A stretch of DNA of 64,000 nt from Fulvimarina sp039652615 (GCF_039652615.1 NZ_JBDJAC010000005.1:124001-188000); one strand, 5' to 3'; shown: positions 51,136 to 59,887, counted from the first letter of the stretch. Made by a program: numbers and translations. The notes: generated from the sequence alone by a model not told the origin.

Positions 51136-51675
51136 ATGGGCGAAAATAATGACTTCTGGGTGTTCGGCTACGGCTCGCTGATCTGGAACCCCGGTTTTGA
51201 TTACGAGGAACGATCGGTCGCACGCCTTGCCGGTTTCCATCGCGCGCTGTGCGTTCGCAGCCATGTGCATCGCGGCACCCCCGAAAGGCCGGGGCTCGTC
51301 TTTGGTTTGGACCGGGGTGGCTCCTGTGTCGGCATGGCCTTTAGGGTGAATGGCCGCAACCGCGAAAGCGTGATGGCCTATCTGAGGGCACGCGAACTCG
51401 TGACCCATGTCTATCTTGAAAAGACCGTTTCGATCCGTCTCAAGGATGGCACTGGCCTTAACGCCATCACCTATGTCGTCGATCGCGGCCATAGCCAGTA
51501 TGGCGGCAAGATTTCCGCAGAGAACGCCGCGCGGATCGTAATGGGCGCCCACGGACGTTCAGGTCCGAATACCGAGTATGTGACCAATGCCCTTAAGGAA
51601 ATTCATCGCATGGGCCTGAAAGACGCCTGGCTCGAAAGCGTGGTCAGCCGTCTCAATCAGCCCCATCCCGGCTGA
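51136..51675 (+). CDS. Gamma-glutamylcyclotransferase, ChaC-like
   Basis: Likely cleaves gamma-glutamyl peptides or glutathione to 5-oxoproline. 179 residues with the fold signature FGYGSLIWNPGF (about 10-21), RALCVRSHVHRGTPERPGLV, and the ChaC-type block YVVDRGHSQYGGKIS; a candidate catalytic Glu lies in the RELVTHVYLEKTV helix region. Divergent from DUF2125 and convergent with plsC; the same order is common in the Hyphomicrobiales. Confidence 0.88.
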   Translation: MGENNDFWVFGYGSLIWNPGFDYEERSVARLAGFHRALCVRSHVHRGTPERPGLVFGLDRGGSCVGMAFRVNGRNRESVMAYLRARELVTHVYLEKTVSIRLKDGTGLNAITYVVDRGHSQYGGKISAENAARIVMGAHGRSGPNTEYVTNALKEIHRMGLKDAWLESVVSRLNQPHPG

Positions 51676-51683
51676 TTGAGACG
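51649..51683. terminator. Perfect 14-bp inverted repeat at the end of the ChaC-like gene
   Basis: CGTCTCAATCAGCC and GGCTGATTGAGACG surround a 7-nt loop, spanning the last codons and stop. There is no T-run, but the position between convergent genes suggests transcript-end protection or termination on both strands. Confidence 0.6.
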
Positions 51684-51692
51684 AATGCCGGA

Positions 51693-52490
51693 TCACTCCG
51701 AGACGTTGTCGCCTGTCAACGCGCTCTCCAGCTTCCGCCGCCCGACTTCGGTGCGCGGCTTCAAACCGTCCTCGCGATAGGCTTCGGCGAGAAGTTCGCC
51801 CGACCTCTCCTCGATCGATCCGCGAAGGCGCTTGAAGAAATCCATGCGCGACAGGCCGGGATGGATCAGCTCGAGGAATTCGGCATGCGCCGTGCCCGGC
51901 CAGCGACGCACATCGTGCCTTGGCCAGTAGAGCCCGGAATTGAGGGCCACCGGCACGACCGGGAGATCAAGCGTCTCGTAGAGACGGTAGATACCCTGCC
52001 GATAGTCGGGAGCCGATCCCGGCTCACTGCGTGTGCCTTCGGGAAAGATCACGATCTGTCGCCCCGCCGCTGCGGCGACCCTGGCGTTTTCCAGCATTGA
52101 GGCGATGGCGCCGCCACGCTTCTTCCGATCGACCGGAATCATACCCATGAGCCTTGCGTACTGGCCGAAGAGCGGGATGCTCAAGAGCTCCTTCTTCAGG
52201 ATGAAGGAGGGGCGGTCCAGATGCGGCACGAGGGCGATGATGTCCCAGAACGACTGATGTTTCGATGCGATGATCGCCTGGCCGTCCGGGAGATGCTCGA
52301 GCCCCGTCACCCTAGAGCCCGTGCCGGCGAAGGTCTTCAGGATCCAGAGGCTCGATCGGCACCAGCTCTTGATGATCCGCCAGTTGGTCTCCTCGGATAC
52401 AAAAAACATCACCGGTACCGCGAATAGCAACCGGATGATGAAATTGAGGTAGAAGGCGATCTGAAAAAGGATCGAACGCACGATCAGCAT
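51693..52490 (-). CDS. plsC: 1-acyl-sn-glycerol-3-phosphate acyltransferase
   Basis: Second acyltransferase of phospholipid synthesis, inner membrane. 265 residues from ATG 52490 (MLIVRSILFQIAFYLNF); an N-terminal TM, then motif I SKHQSFWDIIAL (H-x4-D), motif II and III (PVDRKKRGGAIA, FPEGTRSEPGS) and PVVPVALNSG. The frame is open to 52559, but those 23 codons lie in a palindromic repeat and start with an unsuited N-terminus. It follows ydcF-like, ftsX and ftsE on the same strand, with the repeat between. Confidence 0.92.
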   Translation of the reverse strand: MLIVRSILFQIAFYLNFIIRLLFAVPVMFFVSEETNWRIIKSWCRSSLWILKTFAGTGSRVTGLEHLPDGQAIIASKHQSFWDIIALVPHLDRPSFILKKELLSIPLFGQYARLMGMIPVDRKKRGGAIASMLENARVAAAAGRQIVIFPEGTRSEPGSAPDYRQGIYRLYETLDLPVVPVALNSGLYWPRHDVRRWPGTAHAEFLELIHPGLSRMDFFKRLRGSIEERSGELLAEAYREDGLKPRTEVGRRKLESALTGDNVSE

Positions 52491-52500
52491 GAAAAAGGCC

Positions 52501-52609
52501 TCTAGAGCATGATGTGATCCGAAAAATTGCATGGCTTTTCGGATCACATCATGCGGCAAACCAAAGATTGAGAGCGAAATGCCGACTTGGACTTACCGCA
52601 TTTCGCTCT
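52501..52609. repeat. Composite intergenic palindrome of rhizobial mosaic type
   Basis: Two perfect hairpins. The first pairs GCATGATGTGATCCGAAAA (52507-52525) with TTTTCGGATCACATCATGC (52536-52554), 19 bp, 10-nt loop. The second pairs AGAGCGAAATGC (52571-52582) with GCATTTCGCTCT (52598-52609), 12 bp, 15-nt loop. TCTAGAGCATGAT at the start is characteristic of intergenic mosaic repeats in Rhizobiaceae and relatives. The element makes a spurious N-terminal extension of plsC. Confidence 0.9.
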
Positions 52610-52830
52610 GGGGCGGGATTTGTCTCCTTGAGAGCCAGGGCCCGGTCGAGAAAGCATTGGTCCCATTCGCGCAACGCTGCAACGCGCAACAGAGGGACGA
52701 GCTCCGATCTTGGAAAGCCGATCGAGGCGAGACAGTCAATGGTGTCTCGGGCGCGAGGGAAACCGCGGAAAGGCCATTGACCTCGGCCCGCGCACTGAAC
52801 CGGCAGAGGACGCGGGAACGCTCTCGAACC

Positions 52831-53538
52831 TCAGGCGGAGGGCTCCGCATTGGCGGACGACACCATCGGATCGACGCCGACGATCGCAGCTCTGACCCGC
52901 GCCGCCATGAGCTTTGCGTATTCGGTCACGAGCACCTCGAGCCCTCGCCGGCTTGGGATCGCATCGTCCTGCCAGAGCTCGTCGAGGCGTACGGCAACGG
53001 GCGTGATACGATCGAGATTGCCCACCCGCTCGAACTCGATCAGCGAACGCTGCATGTGATAATCGCTGGTGACGAGTATCAGATCGTTAAAATTGTTCCG
53101 GGCCGCCCAGCGCACAGCCTCCATCGCGTTGCCGACGGTGTCGAGGGCTGCGACATCGATGTCGACACAGCACTTGAAGAGAGCGAGATCGGTATTGGTC
53201 ATGCGCGCGATCGCGCTGGCGCTCGTATTCTCGTTGACGCCGCTGATCAGAAGGCGCTTGCCATATCCGTTCTTCAGGAGGGTGAGCGCCCGCTCGATAC
53301 GATTGGCACCGCCGGTCAGAACCACGATCGCATCGGCCTTCGGCACGTTTTCGAGGCGCGAGACCGCAGCCGTCGTTTCGGTGTAACGCAGGAAGCTGCC
53401 GACCGTGAAACCGCCGACAACGAGGATGACGGCACACAGGAGCGCGAAGCGCCGCTTTCGACCGCGGCGCAGCATTTCGGCCCAGTTCGCCCTCTCGGGC
53501 CGAACCTTGCCATCCTTTCGGCCACCGCGGCCTATCAT
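52831..53538 (-). CDS. YdcF/ElyC-type DUF218 membrane protein
   Basis: A 235-residue protein of the DUF218 family (YdcF/SanA/ElyC), linked in E. coli to envelope integrity. A basic N-terminus and one TM (FALLCAVILVVGGFTVGSFL) precede the periplasmic domain: ADAIVVLTGGANRIERALTLL at the start of the fold, RLLISGVNENTS, and ILVTSDYHMQRSLIEF. ATG 53538 has GAGG six bases upstream; a TTG at 53565 is the alternative. It lies between ftsX and plsC on the same strand. Confidence 0.86.
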   Translation of the reverse strand: MIGRGGRKDGKVRPERANWAEMLRRGRKRRFALLCAVILVVGGFTVGSFLRYTETTAAVSRLENVPKADAIVVLTGGANRIERALTLLKNGYGKRLLISGVNENTSASAIARMTNTDLALFKCCVDIDVAALDTVGNAMEAVRWAARNNFNDLILVTSDYHMQRSLIEFERVGNLDRITPVAVRLDELWQDDAIPSRRGLEVLVTEYAKLMAARVRAAIVGVDPMVSSANAEPSA

Positions 53539-53659
53539 GTTCGCCTCATCGACATCGGGTCTCAACGTCTCCGTCAGTTACGCGTCCATATCGCGTGGAG
53601 CCTAAAGCCGCAGGCTGATGCCGGACCTGCGTCTTAGGTGGGTCTGTCATATATAGAAC

Positions 53660-54658
53660 TCAGTTTTCCACAGGCGATAGCATATCGATCAGGGAAAGCT
53701 GTTTCAGAACCGTGAACCGTGACGTGAGGGCTGTGAGAAGTCCGACGATAGCGATGATCAGGGCAACGCCAAGATAGCCGGTCCAGCCGATCGCGAAGGA
53801 ACCGAAAAGAGCCGAGATCTGGTCAGCCTCGGGTCGTGCCTGATTGCTGGCCGTCCAGAGCCCGATCGTCCAAAAGAGAACGATGGCGAAGACACCGCCC
53901 GCCAGCGCCCCGATGAGCCCCATCCGCAGGAAATGCCACTGAAACTGCTCGGCGATGAACTCGGACCGGGCGCCCACGAAATGCAGCACTTCGACGATCT
54001 GGCGATTGCCGGCCATGGCACCGCGCGTCGCAAAGACCACGGTCAGCGCGGTCGCGATGAGGACGAGCATGAGGACGCCCGCCCCCGTGATGATCATCGC
54101 ATTCGCCATGGCGACGAGCCGCGAGACCCAGGCCCGGTGGTCGTCGAGCTCGGCCTGCGGAACGGCTTCCTCCAGATCTCGCCGAAGGCCGTCGAAATCT
54201 GGCGGATTGTCGCCATCGATCGAGATCACGACGAGGCGCGGCACCGGCAGTTCGGTCAATTCGAGTTCCGCGCCGAGCCATGGTTCGAGGAGCCGCGAGG
54301 TCGCGGCATCGGTCAGCCGCGCGGCGCTGGTGACGCCAGGTGTTTCGCGCGCAAGCTGTTCCACGGTTGCAAGCGCGACGTCCATATCGAGCCCTTCACG
54401 CGGAATAATCTGGACTGTGATCTCCTGCGATATGTCGTTCTGCCAGTCTTCCGCGGTCTCCGAAACCAGAGTCACGGCACCGACAGTGAGGCTGGCGAGG
54501 AAGGTCATGATCGCGACGGTGATGACGAGCGCGCGGCCGGACACACTCGAAGAGGGAACGATCGGCGCCTGACGACCGGCCTTGCGGCGCAAGGTAATAT
54601 CCCGGATGCGCCCAAAGACAGGCTGAAGCGCGGCCAGATAATCAGTCCTGGATCGCAA
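53660..54658 (-). CDS. ftsX: Cell division protein FtsX
   Basis: Membrane partner of FtsE that regulates septal peptidoglycan hydrolases. 332 residues. A cytoplasmic head, TM1 (ALVITVAIMTFLASLTVGAV), an extracytoplasmic loop of about 130 residues (VEQLARETPGVTSAARLTD), then three TMs including LIGALAGGVFAIVLFWTIGL and LGVALIIAIVGLLTAL. The start is a TTG at 54658 inside the ftsE end, with GGAGG about seven bases upstream, so translation is coupled to ftsE. Confidence 0.93.
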   Translation of the reverse strand: MRSRTDYLAALQPVFGRIRDITLRRKAGRQAPIVPSSSVSGRALVITVAIMTFLASLTVGAVTLVSETAEDWQNDISQEITVQIIPREGLDMDVALATVEQLARETPGVTSAARLTDAATSRLLEPWLGAELELTELPVPRLVVISIDGDNPPDFDGLRRDLEEAVPQAELDDHRAWVSRLVAMANAMIITGAGVLMLVLIATALTVVFATRGAMAGNRQIVEVLHFVGARSEFIAEQFQWHFLRMGLIGALAGGVFAIVLFWTIGLWTASNQARPEADQISALFGSFAIGWTGYLGVALIIAIVGLLTALTSRFTVLKQLSLIDMLSPVEN

Positions 54659-55301
54659 GCCGCCCCTCCTCCAGCATCATGCGGCGCGCGCCGATCTGGT
54701 CCATCAGGCCGAAGTCGTGAGTTGCGATGACGACCGCCGTCCCGGTTCGGTTGAGCTCCAGAAACAGGCGGAGCAGGCGACGCGCCATGGGCGGATCGAC
54801 ATTGCCGGTCGGCTCGTCGGCAAGGAGGATGTCCGGCTGGTCGATGAGCGCGCGGGCAATCGCGGCGCGCTGTTTTTCGCCGCCGGACATGGTGACCGGG
54901 AAGGCGTCCTTGCGCGCGCCGAGCCCAACCCATTCGATCAGGTCGACGACGTCCTGCCTGTAGCTCTCCTCGGACCGGCCCCGCACCCTCAGCGGCAATG
55001 CGATGTTCTCGAAGGTCGTCAGATGATCGAGCAGGCGGAAATCCTGAAAGACGATGCCGATACGCCGTCGAATCGACGGCAGATCCCGGCGCGACAGCGT
55101 CGAGACGTCGCGGTCGAGCACGCTGATCGAACCACGTGTCGGGCGAAGGGCGAGGAAAAGCATGCGCAGAAGGCTGGTCTTCCCCGCGCCGGACGGGCCC
55201 GTGAGAAACTGAAACGACTGCCTGCGGATCTCGAAGTTGAGATCCTTCAGGATTTCCTCCCCGGCGTCGTAGCGCAAACCGACATTCTCGAACCTAATCA
55301 C
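54642..55301 (-). CDS. ftsE: Cell division ATP-binding protein FtsE
   Basis: ABC ATPase of the FtsEX complex, 219 residues. Walker A TGPSGAGKTSLLRML at about 38-52, signature MSGGEKQRAAIARAL (about 138), Walker B ILLADEPTGNVDP and the D-loop and His of ATHDF all intact. IRFENVGLRYDAGEEIL is the standard beginning. Overlaps ftsX by 17 bases. The operon ftsE-ftsX-ydcF-plsC is the usual order in this clade; upstream is a divergent membrane protein gene. Confidence 0.95.
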   Translation of the reverse strand: MIRFENVGLRYDAGEEILKDLNFEIRRQSFQFLTGPSGAGKTSLLRMLFLALRPTRGSISVLDRDVSTLSRRDLPSIRRRIGIVFQDFRLLDHLTTFENIALPLRVRGRSEESYRQDVVDLIEWVGLGARKDAFPVTMSGGEKQRAAIARALIDQPDILLADEPTGNVDPPMARRLLRLFLELNRTGTAVVIATHDFGLMDQIGARRMMLEEGRLAIQD

Positions 55302-55539
55302 GAAACGTCGCTTTCCTGAACGTCTTAAACCGTTTCTGCTGCCCGCGACCTTGGCCGAAAAAGCGGCAAAACTCCGACGATTTCAGCTTGAGTCTCTTTG
55401 GGGACGCATCGACCCTCGATCGCGAAGATGAAGGCCGCATCGGCCAACTATCGTCCATCCACCCTGCGTGAGCCTCGCACGAGCTTTGAATGCTTGGTAT
55501 AGGCTCTTCAAGCGCAGTCGGCAAAACAGGCCGCCCCCG

Positions 55540-56283
55540 ATGAGCGAGCACGCGATGAAGACACCGAACGACCGGCGAGAGAGCGACCTTCCGCGCAAGC
55601 CGCTCGTCATCGAAGGCCATGCGCGGCGGCTGAACGACAAGGACCCGCGCGACCGGCTGCCGGGAAACAGCGGTTACCGGCATCTCGGCACGCCGCGCTG
55701 GACGAACCCGTCCCAGACGCTTGCCGGGGACGCGGGCAAGCGAACCACCTTCTTCAAACGCCGGCCAGAGCCCGAGGTCGATCTCTTTCGCCATGGCGGT
55801 GCCCGGCCGTTAGAAGAGACGATCGAGGAGCAGCCCGCGTATGCCTCCAGCGCTCCGTTGAAGATTGCCTGTATCGCTGGCGCGGTGATGGCGGCGCTTT
55901 TCATTCTGCCAAGTCTCCTCGACCTCGCGGGAGGATCGGCTGCAACGCGCGTCTCCGACACCGTTAGCGATACCACGCTTGGAAACGGCCTCGACGTGTC
56001 AAACGTCAAGGCGGAACTCCTTCCCCGCGACGGCGCATCGATCCTGACACTGACGGGTGACGTCTCGAATGCGGCGAGCGAACAGTCCGTGCCGCCGATC
56101 GAGATCGTCCTGACGGATGGCGAGGGCGGGCGCGTCGTGCGGCGGATCGAGGTTACGCGGAGCCCGCTTCGATCCGGAGAGCAGCTGGGCTTTTCATCCT
56201 CGGTTCTGCTACCCGACACGATCAAGGGACCGCTCGAACTGTCTTTGAGGCCGGTCGCTCCAAGCAATGGAAATCTGAAATGA
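55540..56283 (+). CDS. Membrane protein with DUF3426-like C-terminus
   Basis: A 247-residue protein with a disordered, Arg/Pro-rich cytoplasmic N-terminus (1-110), one TM (IACIAGAVMAALFILPSLLDL, about 112-132) and a periplasmic beta-rich domain (NVKAELLPRDGASILTLTGDVSN; IEIVLTDGEGGRVVRRIEV), like the DUF3426 domain of MJ0042-type zinc-finger proteins that usually occupy this position next to ftsE. Here the N-terminal Cys4 zinc ribbon is absent. ATG 55540 chosen; an upstream frame reaches 55468. It overlaps hpt by four bases. Confidence 0.65.
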   Translation: MSEHAMKTPNDRRESDLPRKPLVIEGHARRLNDKDPRDRLPGNSGYRHLGTPRWTNPSQTLAGDAGKRTTFFKRRPEPEVDLFRHGGARPLEETIEEQPAYASSAPLKIACIAGAVMAALFILPSLLDLAGGSAATRVSDTVSDTTLGNGLDVSNVKAELLPRDGASILTLTGDVSNAASEQSVPPIEIVLTDGEGGRVVRRIEVTRSPLRSGEQLGFSSSVLLPDTIKGPLELSLRPVAPSNGNLK

Positions 56284-56825
56284 GACGTCACGGACGAACG
56301 GTTCTCGAACTCTTCGGCGAGAATGAGATCAGGACCGAGGTCGACCGGATCGCTGATGAGATCGCGACCCGCTATGGCGCGGACGCCGGCAATCTGATGC
56401 TGGTTTCGGTGCTGAAAGGCGCGTTCGTCTTCACCGCCGACCTGATGCGGGCTCTGAGCCGGAAGGGCGTTGCGGCGGAAGTGGAGTTCATTTCGCTGTC
56501 GAGCTACGGCGCCGGCACCCAAGGTGGGGAAGTTCGCCTCTTCCGCGACATCGAACGACCGGTGGACGGTCGCGACGTGATCCTGATCGAGGACATTCTG
56601 GAGAGCGGACGCACGGTCGCGCTCGCGCAGAAGCTGATGTGGGAACGGGGTGCGAAATCCGTGGGTCTCGCCGTTCTTCTCGACAAGCCAGGTCATCGAA
56701 AGGTGGACATCGAGGCCGATCATGTCGGCTTTTCCTGTCCGGACAAGTTTGTCGTCGGCTACGGCCTCGATGCGGCATATCTGTTCCGGGAACTGCCCTT
56801 CATCGGATATCTCGTCGAAGAATAG
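56280..56825 (+). CDS. hpt: Hypoxanthine phosphoribosyltransferase
   Basis: Purine salvage enzyme making IMP/GMP from hypoxanthine/guanine and PRPP, 181 residues. The PRPP loop is VILIEDILESGRTVALA (about 100-116), VLKGAFVFTADLMRAL supplies the Lys-Gly loop, EFISLSSYGAGTQ is the flexible lid, and VGYGLDAAYLFRELPFIG the C-terminal base-binding block. Start codon overlaps the upstream stop as ATGA, so the two genes are coupled. Confidence 0.95.
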   Translation: MRRHGRTVLELFGENEIRTEVDRIADEIATRYGADAGNLMLVSVLKGAFVFTADLMRALSRKGVAAEVEFISLSSYGAGTQGGEVRLFRDIERPVDGRDVILIEDILESGRTVALAQKLMWERGAKSVGLAVLLDKPGHRKVDIEADHVGFSCPDKFVVGYGLDAAYLFRELPFIGYLVEE

Positions 56826-57147
56826 GCGCCTGCGGACAAAACGGCGACCGGGCAGGCGCGAGACCGGAGGGACGGACCTCTTCAGCCAGGCCGAACGCTG
56901 TGAATCGACGCTGGATAAGCTGTGGATAACGCGAAGCTTCCCGGTTCGGCAGGCGGCAATCCAGTCCGGGGACAGCTTCGACGTGCAGTTTGTACGCTGA
57001 AAAACCGATGCGCGCTTCACAAAGTGTTGAAAACAAACCGATAGACCGGAGCGGACTCATTGCCGCCATCATCGAACCGAAGCGTGCGTTCGGCAAGAAG
57101 AAGCGGCTTCGAGTTGTGTCTCAAAGCCGGCATTGGAGGTGCGGACC
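56826..57147. other. Intergenic region between hpt and cpdR
   Basis: About 320 bases with no likely gene. It holds the DnaA-box 9-mer at 56921-56929 and should contain the cpdR promoter. No terminator or repeat is obvious. Confidence 0.6.
56921..56929 (-). promoter_or_regulatory. DnaA-box 9-mer upstream of cpdR
   Basis: TTATCCACA on the minus strand is a perfect DnaA box; a nearby TGGATAAG gives a half-matching second site. Single boxes occur by chance, so a role in cpdR control is speculative. Confidence 0.35.
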
Positions 57148-57549
57148 ATGGCGAACATACTGATTGCGGAGGACGAACAGGCGGTCCGCCATCTCGTCGC
57201 TCGCGCCCTGCGCATGGATGGTCATGACGTTTGTGAAGCCGAGGATGGCGAGGAAGCGCTCGACCTGTTGGATGAAGCCGGCGGGCGGTTCGATCTGATC
57301 TTGTCCGATATCCGCATGCCGGCCATGACGGGCATTGAGCTCGCCCATGAGGCCGCGCGGAAATGGCCGCATATCAAGATCCTGCTGATGACCGGCTATG
57401 CCGAGCAGAAGGAAGCCGCCAGCGAGTTGAGCCGGATCGTCGAGGACGTGCTCGACAAGCCGTTCGCCATTGGCGATGTGCGCATGCGCGTCGGCGAGAT
57501 CCTTGCCGCACGCGGGCCAGCGCCCCGATCGGTCGCGGCTTCGGCCTGA
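57148..57549 (+). CDS. cpdR: CpdR-type single-domain response regulator
   Basis: Controls ClpXP-dependent proteolysis of CtrA and other cell-cycle proteins in alphaproteobacteria. 133 residues from ATG 57148 (GGAGGT 15 bases before; an ATG/GTG earlier is unlikely). It is a stand-alone receiver: acidic pair E8/D9/E10, phospho-Asp54 in LILSDIRMP, Thr in LLMTGYAE and Lys in VLDKPF. The tail ends in Ala-rich SVAASA, as in other CpdR proteins. Possible DnaA-box lies upstream. Confidence 0.88.
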   Translation: MANILIAEDEQAVRHLVARALRMDGHDVCEAEDGEEALDLLDEAGGRFDLILSDIRMPAMTGIELAHEAARKWPHIKILLMTGYAEQKEAASELSRIVEDVLDKPFAIGDVRMRVGEILAARGPAPRSVAASA

Positions 57550-57601
57550 GAACCGCGCCGGAGGCTGTCGTCGCGGCTGATAAAATCACCCACAGACAAT
57601 C

Positions 57602-57636
57602 AAAAGCCCGAGCCGAATGCGGCCCGGGCTTTTTTA
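57602..57636. terminator. Bidirectional intrinsic terminator between cpdR and eno
   Basis: AAAAGCCCGAGCCG pairs with CGGCCCGGGCTTTT (one mismatch), then TT on the plus side; the minus side also ends in TTTTG. It serves the convergent cpdR and eno genes. Confidence 0.88.
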
Positions 57637-57664
57637 TGGTCGTCTGATCCTCGACGCTAAAAGC

Positions 57665-58945
57665 TTATCGGCCAGACCTCAGAACACTGCGGCCGGCATA
57701 ATCCGCCTGGCTGCCGAGTTCTTCCTCGATACGCAGAAGCTGATTGTACTTGGCGACCCGGTCCGAACGGGCGAGTGAGCCGGTCTTGATCTGTCCGCAG
57801 TTCGTCGCGACGGCGAGATCGGCAATGGTCGAGTCTTCGGTTTCGCCCGAACGGTGCGACATCACGGCCGTATAGCCGGCGCGATGGGCGACGGAAACAG
57901 CATCGAGCGTTTCGGAGAGCGAGCCGATCTGGTTCACCTTAACGAGGATCGAATTGGCCGCCCCCATCTCGATGCCCTTCTTCAGGCGCTTGGAGTTCGT
58001 GACGAACAGATCGTCACCGACCAGCTGCACCTTGTCGCCGATCGACTTCGTCAGCTTCGTCCAGCCCTCCCAGTCGTCTTCGTCGAGGCCGTCCTCGATC
58101 GAGATGATCGGATAGGCGTCCGACAGCTCCTTGAGATAGCCGGCCATGTCGTCGGCCGAGAGCTTGCGGCCCTCGCCAGTAAGATCATAGGTGCCGTCCT
58201 TGCAGAACTCCGTCGCCGCGCAATCGAGCGCGATGAACATGTCGTCGCCCGGCTTGTAGCCGGCCTTCTCGACGGCCTGCATGATGAAGTCGAGCGCTTC
58301 CTTCGGCGAACCGAGGCTGGGCGCAAAACCGCCCTCATCGCCCACATTGGTGTTGTGGCCGGCATCCTTCAGCATCTTCTTCAGCGTGTGGAAGGTCTCG
58401 GCCCCCATGCGAAGGGCATCGGAGAAGCGCTCCGCGCCGACCGGCATGATCATGAATTCCTGAAAGTCGATCGGGTTGTCCGCATGAGCCCCGCCATTGA
58501 CGATGTTCATCATCGGAACGGGCAGGACATGGGCCGAGGGGCCGCCCACATAGCGATAAAGCGGAAGCCCGGCCGACTCGGCGGCCGCCTTGGCGACAGC
58601 GAGCGAGATGCCGAGAATGGCGTTCGCGCCGATGCGACTCTTGTTGTCGGTGCCGTCGAGGTCGCAAAGAGCCGCGTCGATCATCAGCTGATCTTCGGCT
58701 TCCATGCCGACGATTTCTTCCGCGATCTCGTTATTGACCGCATAGACCGCCTTCTGGACGCCCTTGCCCATATAGCGCTCGTCGGCGTCGCGCAGCTCGA
58801 CGGCTTCATATGCGCCGGTGGAGGCACCCGATGGCACAGCCGCCCGGCCCATGGAGCCGTCTTCGAGGACCACGTCCACCTCGACGGTCGGATTGCCCCG
58901 GCTATCGAGAATTTCACGGCCAATAATATCGATGATGGCGGTCAT
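57665..58945 (-). CDS. eno: Enolase
   Basis: Glycolytic enzyme converting 2-phosphoglycerate to phosphoenolpyruvate; also part of RNA-degradation assemblies in some bacteria. 426 residues from ATG 58945 (MTAIIDIIGREILDSRGNP). The N-terminal cap and the metal-binding barrel are both complete; YPIISIEDGLDEDDW and VQLVGDDLFVTN hold the metal ligands and catalytic Lys follows in SILVKVNQIGSL. The family end block SHRSGETEDSTIADLAVA is intact. Same strand as kdsA upstream, 108 bases away. Confidence 0.97.
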   Translation of the reverse strand: MTAIIDIIGREILDSRGNPTVEVDVVLEDGSMGRAAVPSGASTGAYEAVELRDADERYMGKGVQKAVYAVNNEIAEEIVGMEAEDQLMIDAALCDLDGTDNKSRIGANAILGISLAVAKAAAESAGLPLYRYVGGPSAHVLPVPMMNIVNGGAHADNPIDFQEFMIMPVGAERFSDALRMGAETFHTLKKMLKDAGHNTNVGDEGGFAPSLGSPKEALDFIMQAVEKAGYKPGDDMFIALDCAATEFCKDGTYDLTGEGRKLSADDMAGYLKELSDAYPIISIEDGLDEDDWEGWTKLTKSIGDKVQLVGDDLFVTNSKRLKKGIEMGAANSILVKVNQIGSLSETLDAVSVAHRAGYTAVMSHRSGETEDSTIADLAVATNCGQIKTGSLARSDRVAKYNQLLRIEEELGSQADYAGRSVLRSGR

Positions 58946-59053
58946 AAAATGGGTCCTCACGGTTTGCGCGTTTCTTGTTAGGTGGCTTTTATGACAGGCG
59001 ATTGAGGCTGAACAGTCGAAACCGGCAAATTCAGCAACCTGACCGGATCGAAA

Positions 59054-59887
59054 TCAAAACCCTTTCACGAGATCATCCAGCGCCTTCAGGCGACGGAGCA
59101 GCTCCGGCATCCGGTCGAGCGGCACCATGTTTGGCCCATCGGAGGGGGCGTTGTCCGGGTCCTCATGGGTCTCGATGAAGAGCCCGGCGACGCCGACCGC
59201 GACGGCAGCTCGCGCGAGCGTTTCCACGAAGCGGCGTTCACCGCCCGACGAGCCGCCCTGTCCGCCCGGCTGCTGGACCGAATGGGTTGCGTCGAAGACG
59301 ACCGGCGCACCCGTCTCGGCCATGATGGGAAGCGCGCGGAAGTCCGAGACCAGCGTGTTATAGCCGAAGGAGACGCCGCGCTCGGTGAGAAGCACGTTCG
59401 GATTTCCGCTGTCGGTCACCTTGGCAAGAACGTTCTTCATATCCCAGGGCGCGAGGAACTGACCCTTCTTGATGTTCACGACGCAGCCGGTCTTCGCGGC
59501 GGCGATAAGAAGATCGGTCTGGCGGCAGAGGAAGGCCGGGATCTGCAGGATGTCGCAGACCGCGCCCGCTTCCCGGCATTGCTCTTCTGTGTGAACGTCG
59601 GTGATGACCGGCAGCTGCAGCTGATCGCGAATTTCCTCGAACACCGGCAGTGCATTGCCGAGACCGATGCCCCGCCGGCCCTTCAGGCTCGTGCGGTTCG
59701 CCTTGTCGAAGCTTGCCTTGAAGACGTAGCCCATGCCGAGGTCCTCGGTGATGGTCTTCATCCGCTCGGCGATCATCATCGCATGATCGCGGCTTTCCAT
59801 CTGGCAGGGGCCGGCAATCAGCGCCAGGGGCTTGTCGTTGGCAAAGTTCACGGACGCTGCCGCGACCTGATTGTTGATCTTGTTCAT
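59054..59887 (-). CDS. kdsA: 3-deoxy-8-phosphooctulonate synthase (KDO-8-P synthase)
   Basis: Condenses PEP and arabinose 5-phosphate in KDO synthesis for LPS, using the product of KpsF/KdsD at 17.8 kb. 277 residues; the TIM barrel carries ALIAGPCQMESRDHAM at the start, FKASFDKANRTS, and LTERGVSFGYNTLVSDFRAL near the C-terminal half; HEDPDNAPSDGPNM closes. Located between eno and a VOC gene; in many relatives it is directly beside pyrG. Confidence 0.95.
   Translation of the reverse strand: MNKINNQVAAASVNFANDKPLALIAGPCQMESRDHAMMIAERMKTITEDLGMGYVFKASFDKANRTSLKGRRGIGLGNALPVFEEIRDQLQLPVITDVHTEEQCREAGAVCDILQIPAFLCRQTDLLIAAAKTGCVVNIKKGQFLAPWDMKNVLAKVTDSGNPNVLLTERGVSFGYNTLVSDFRALPIMAETGAPVVFDATHSVQQPGGQGGSSGGERRFVETLARAAVAVGVAGLFIETHEDPDNAPSDGPNMVPLDRMPELLRRLKALDDLVKGF

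Noticed and set aside
52491..52559. N-terminal extension of plsC
   Set aside because: Encoded by the composite palindrome and incompatible with a membrane N-terminus.
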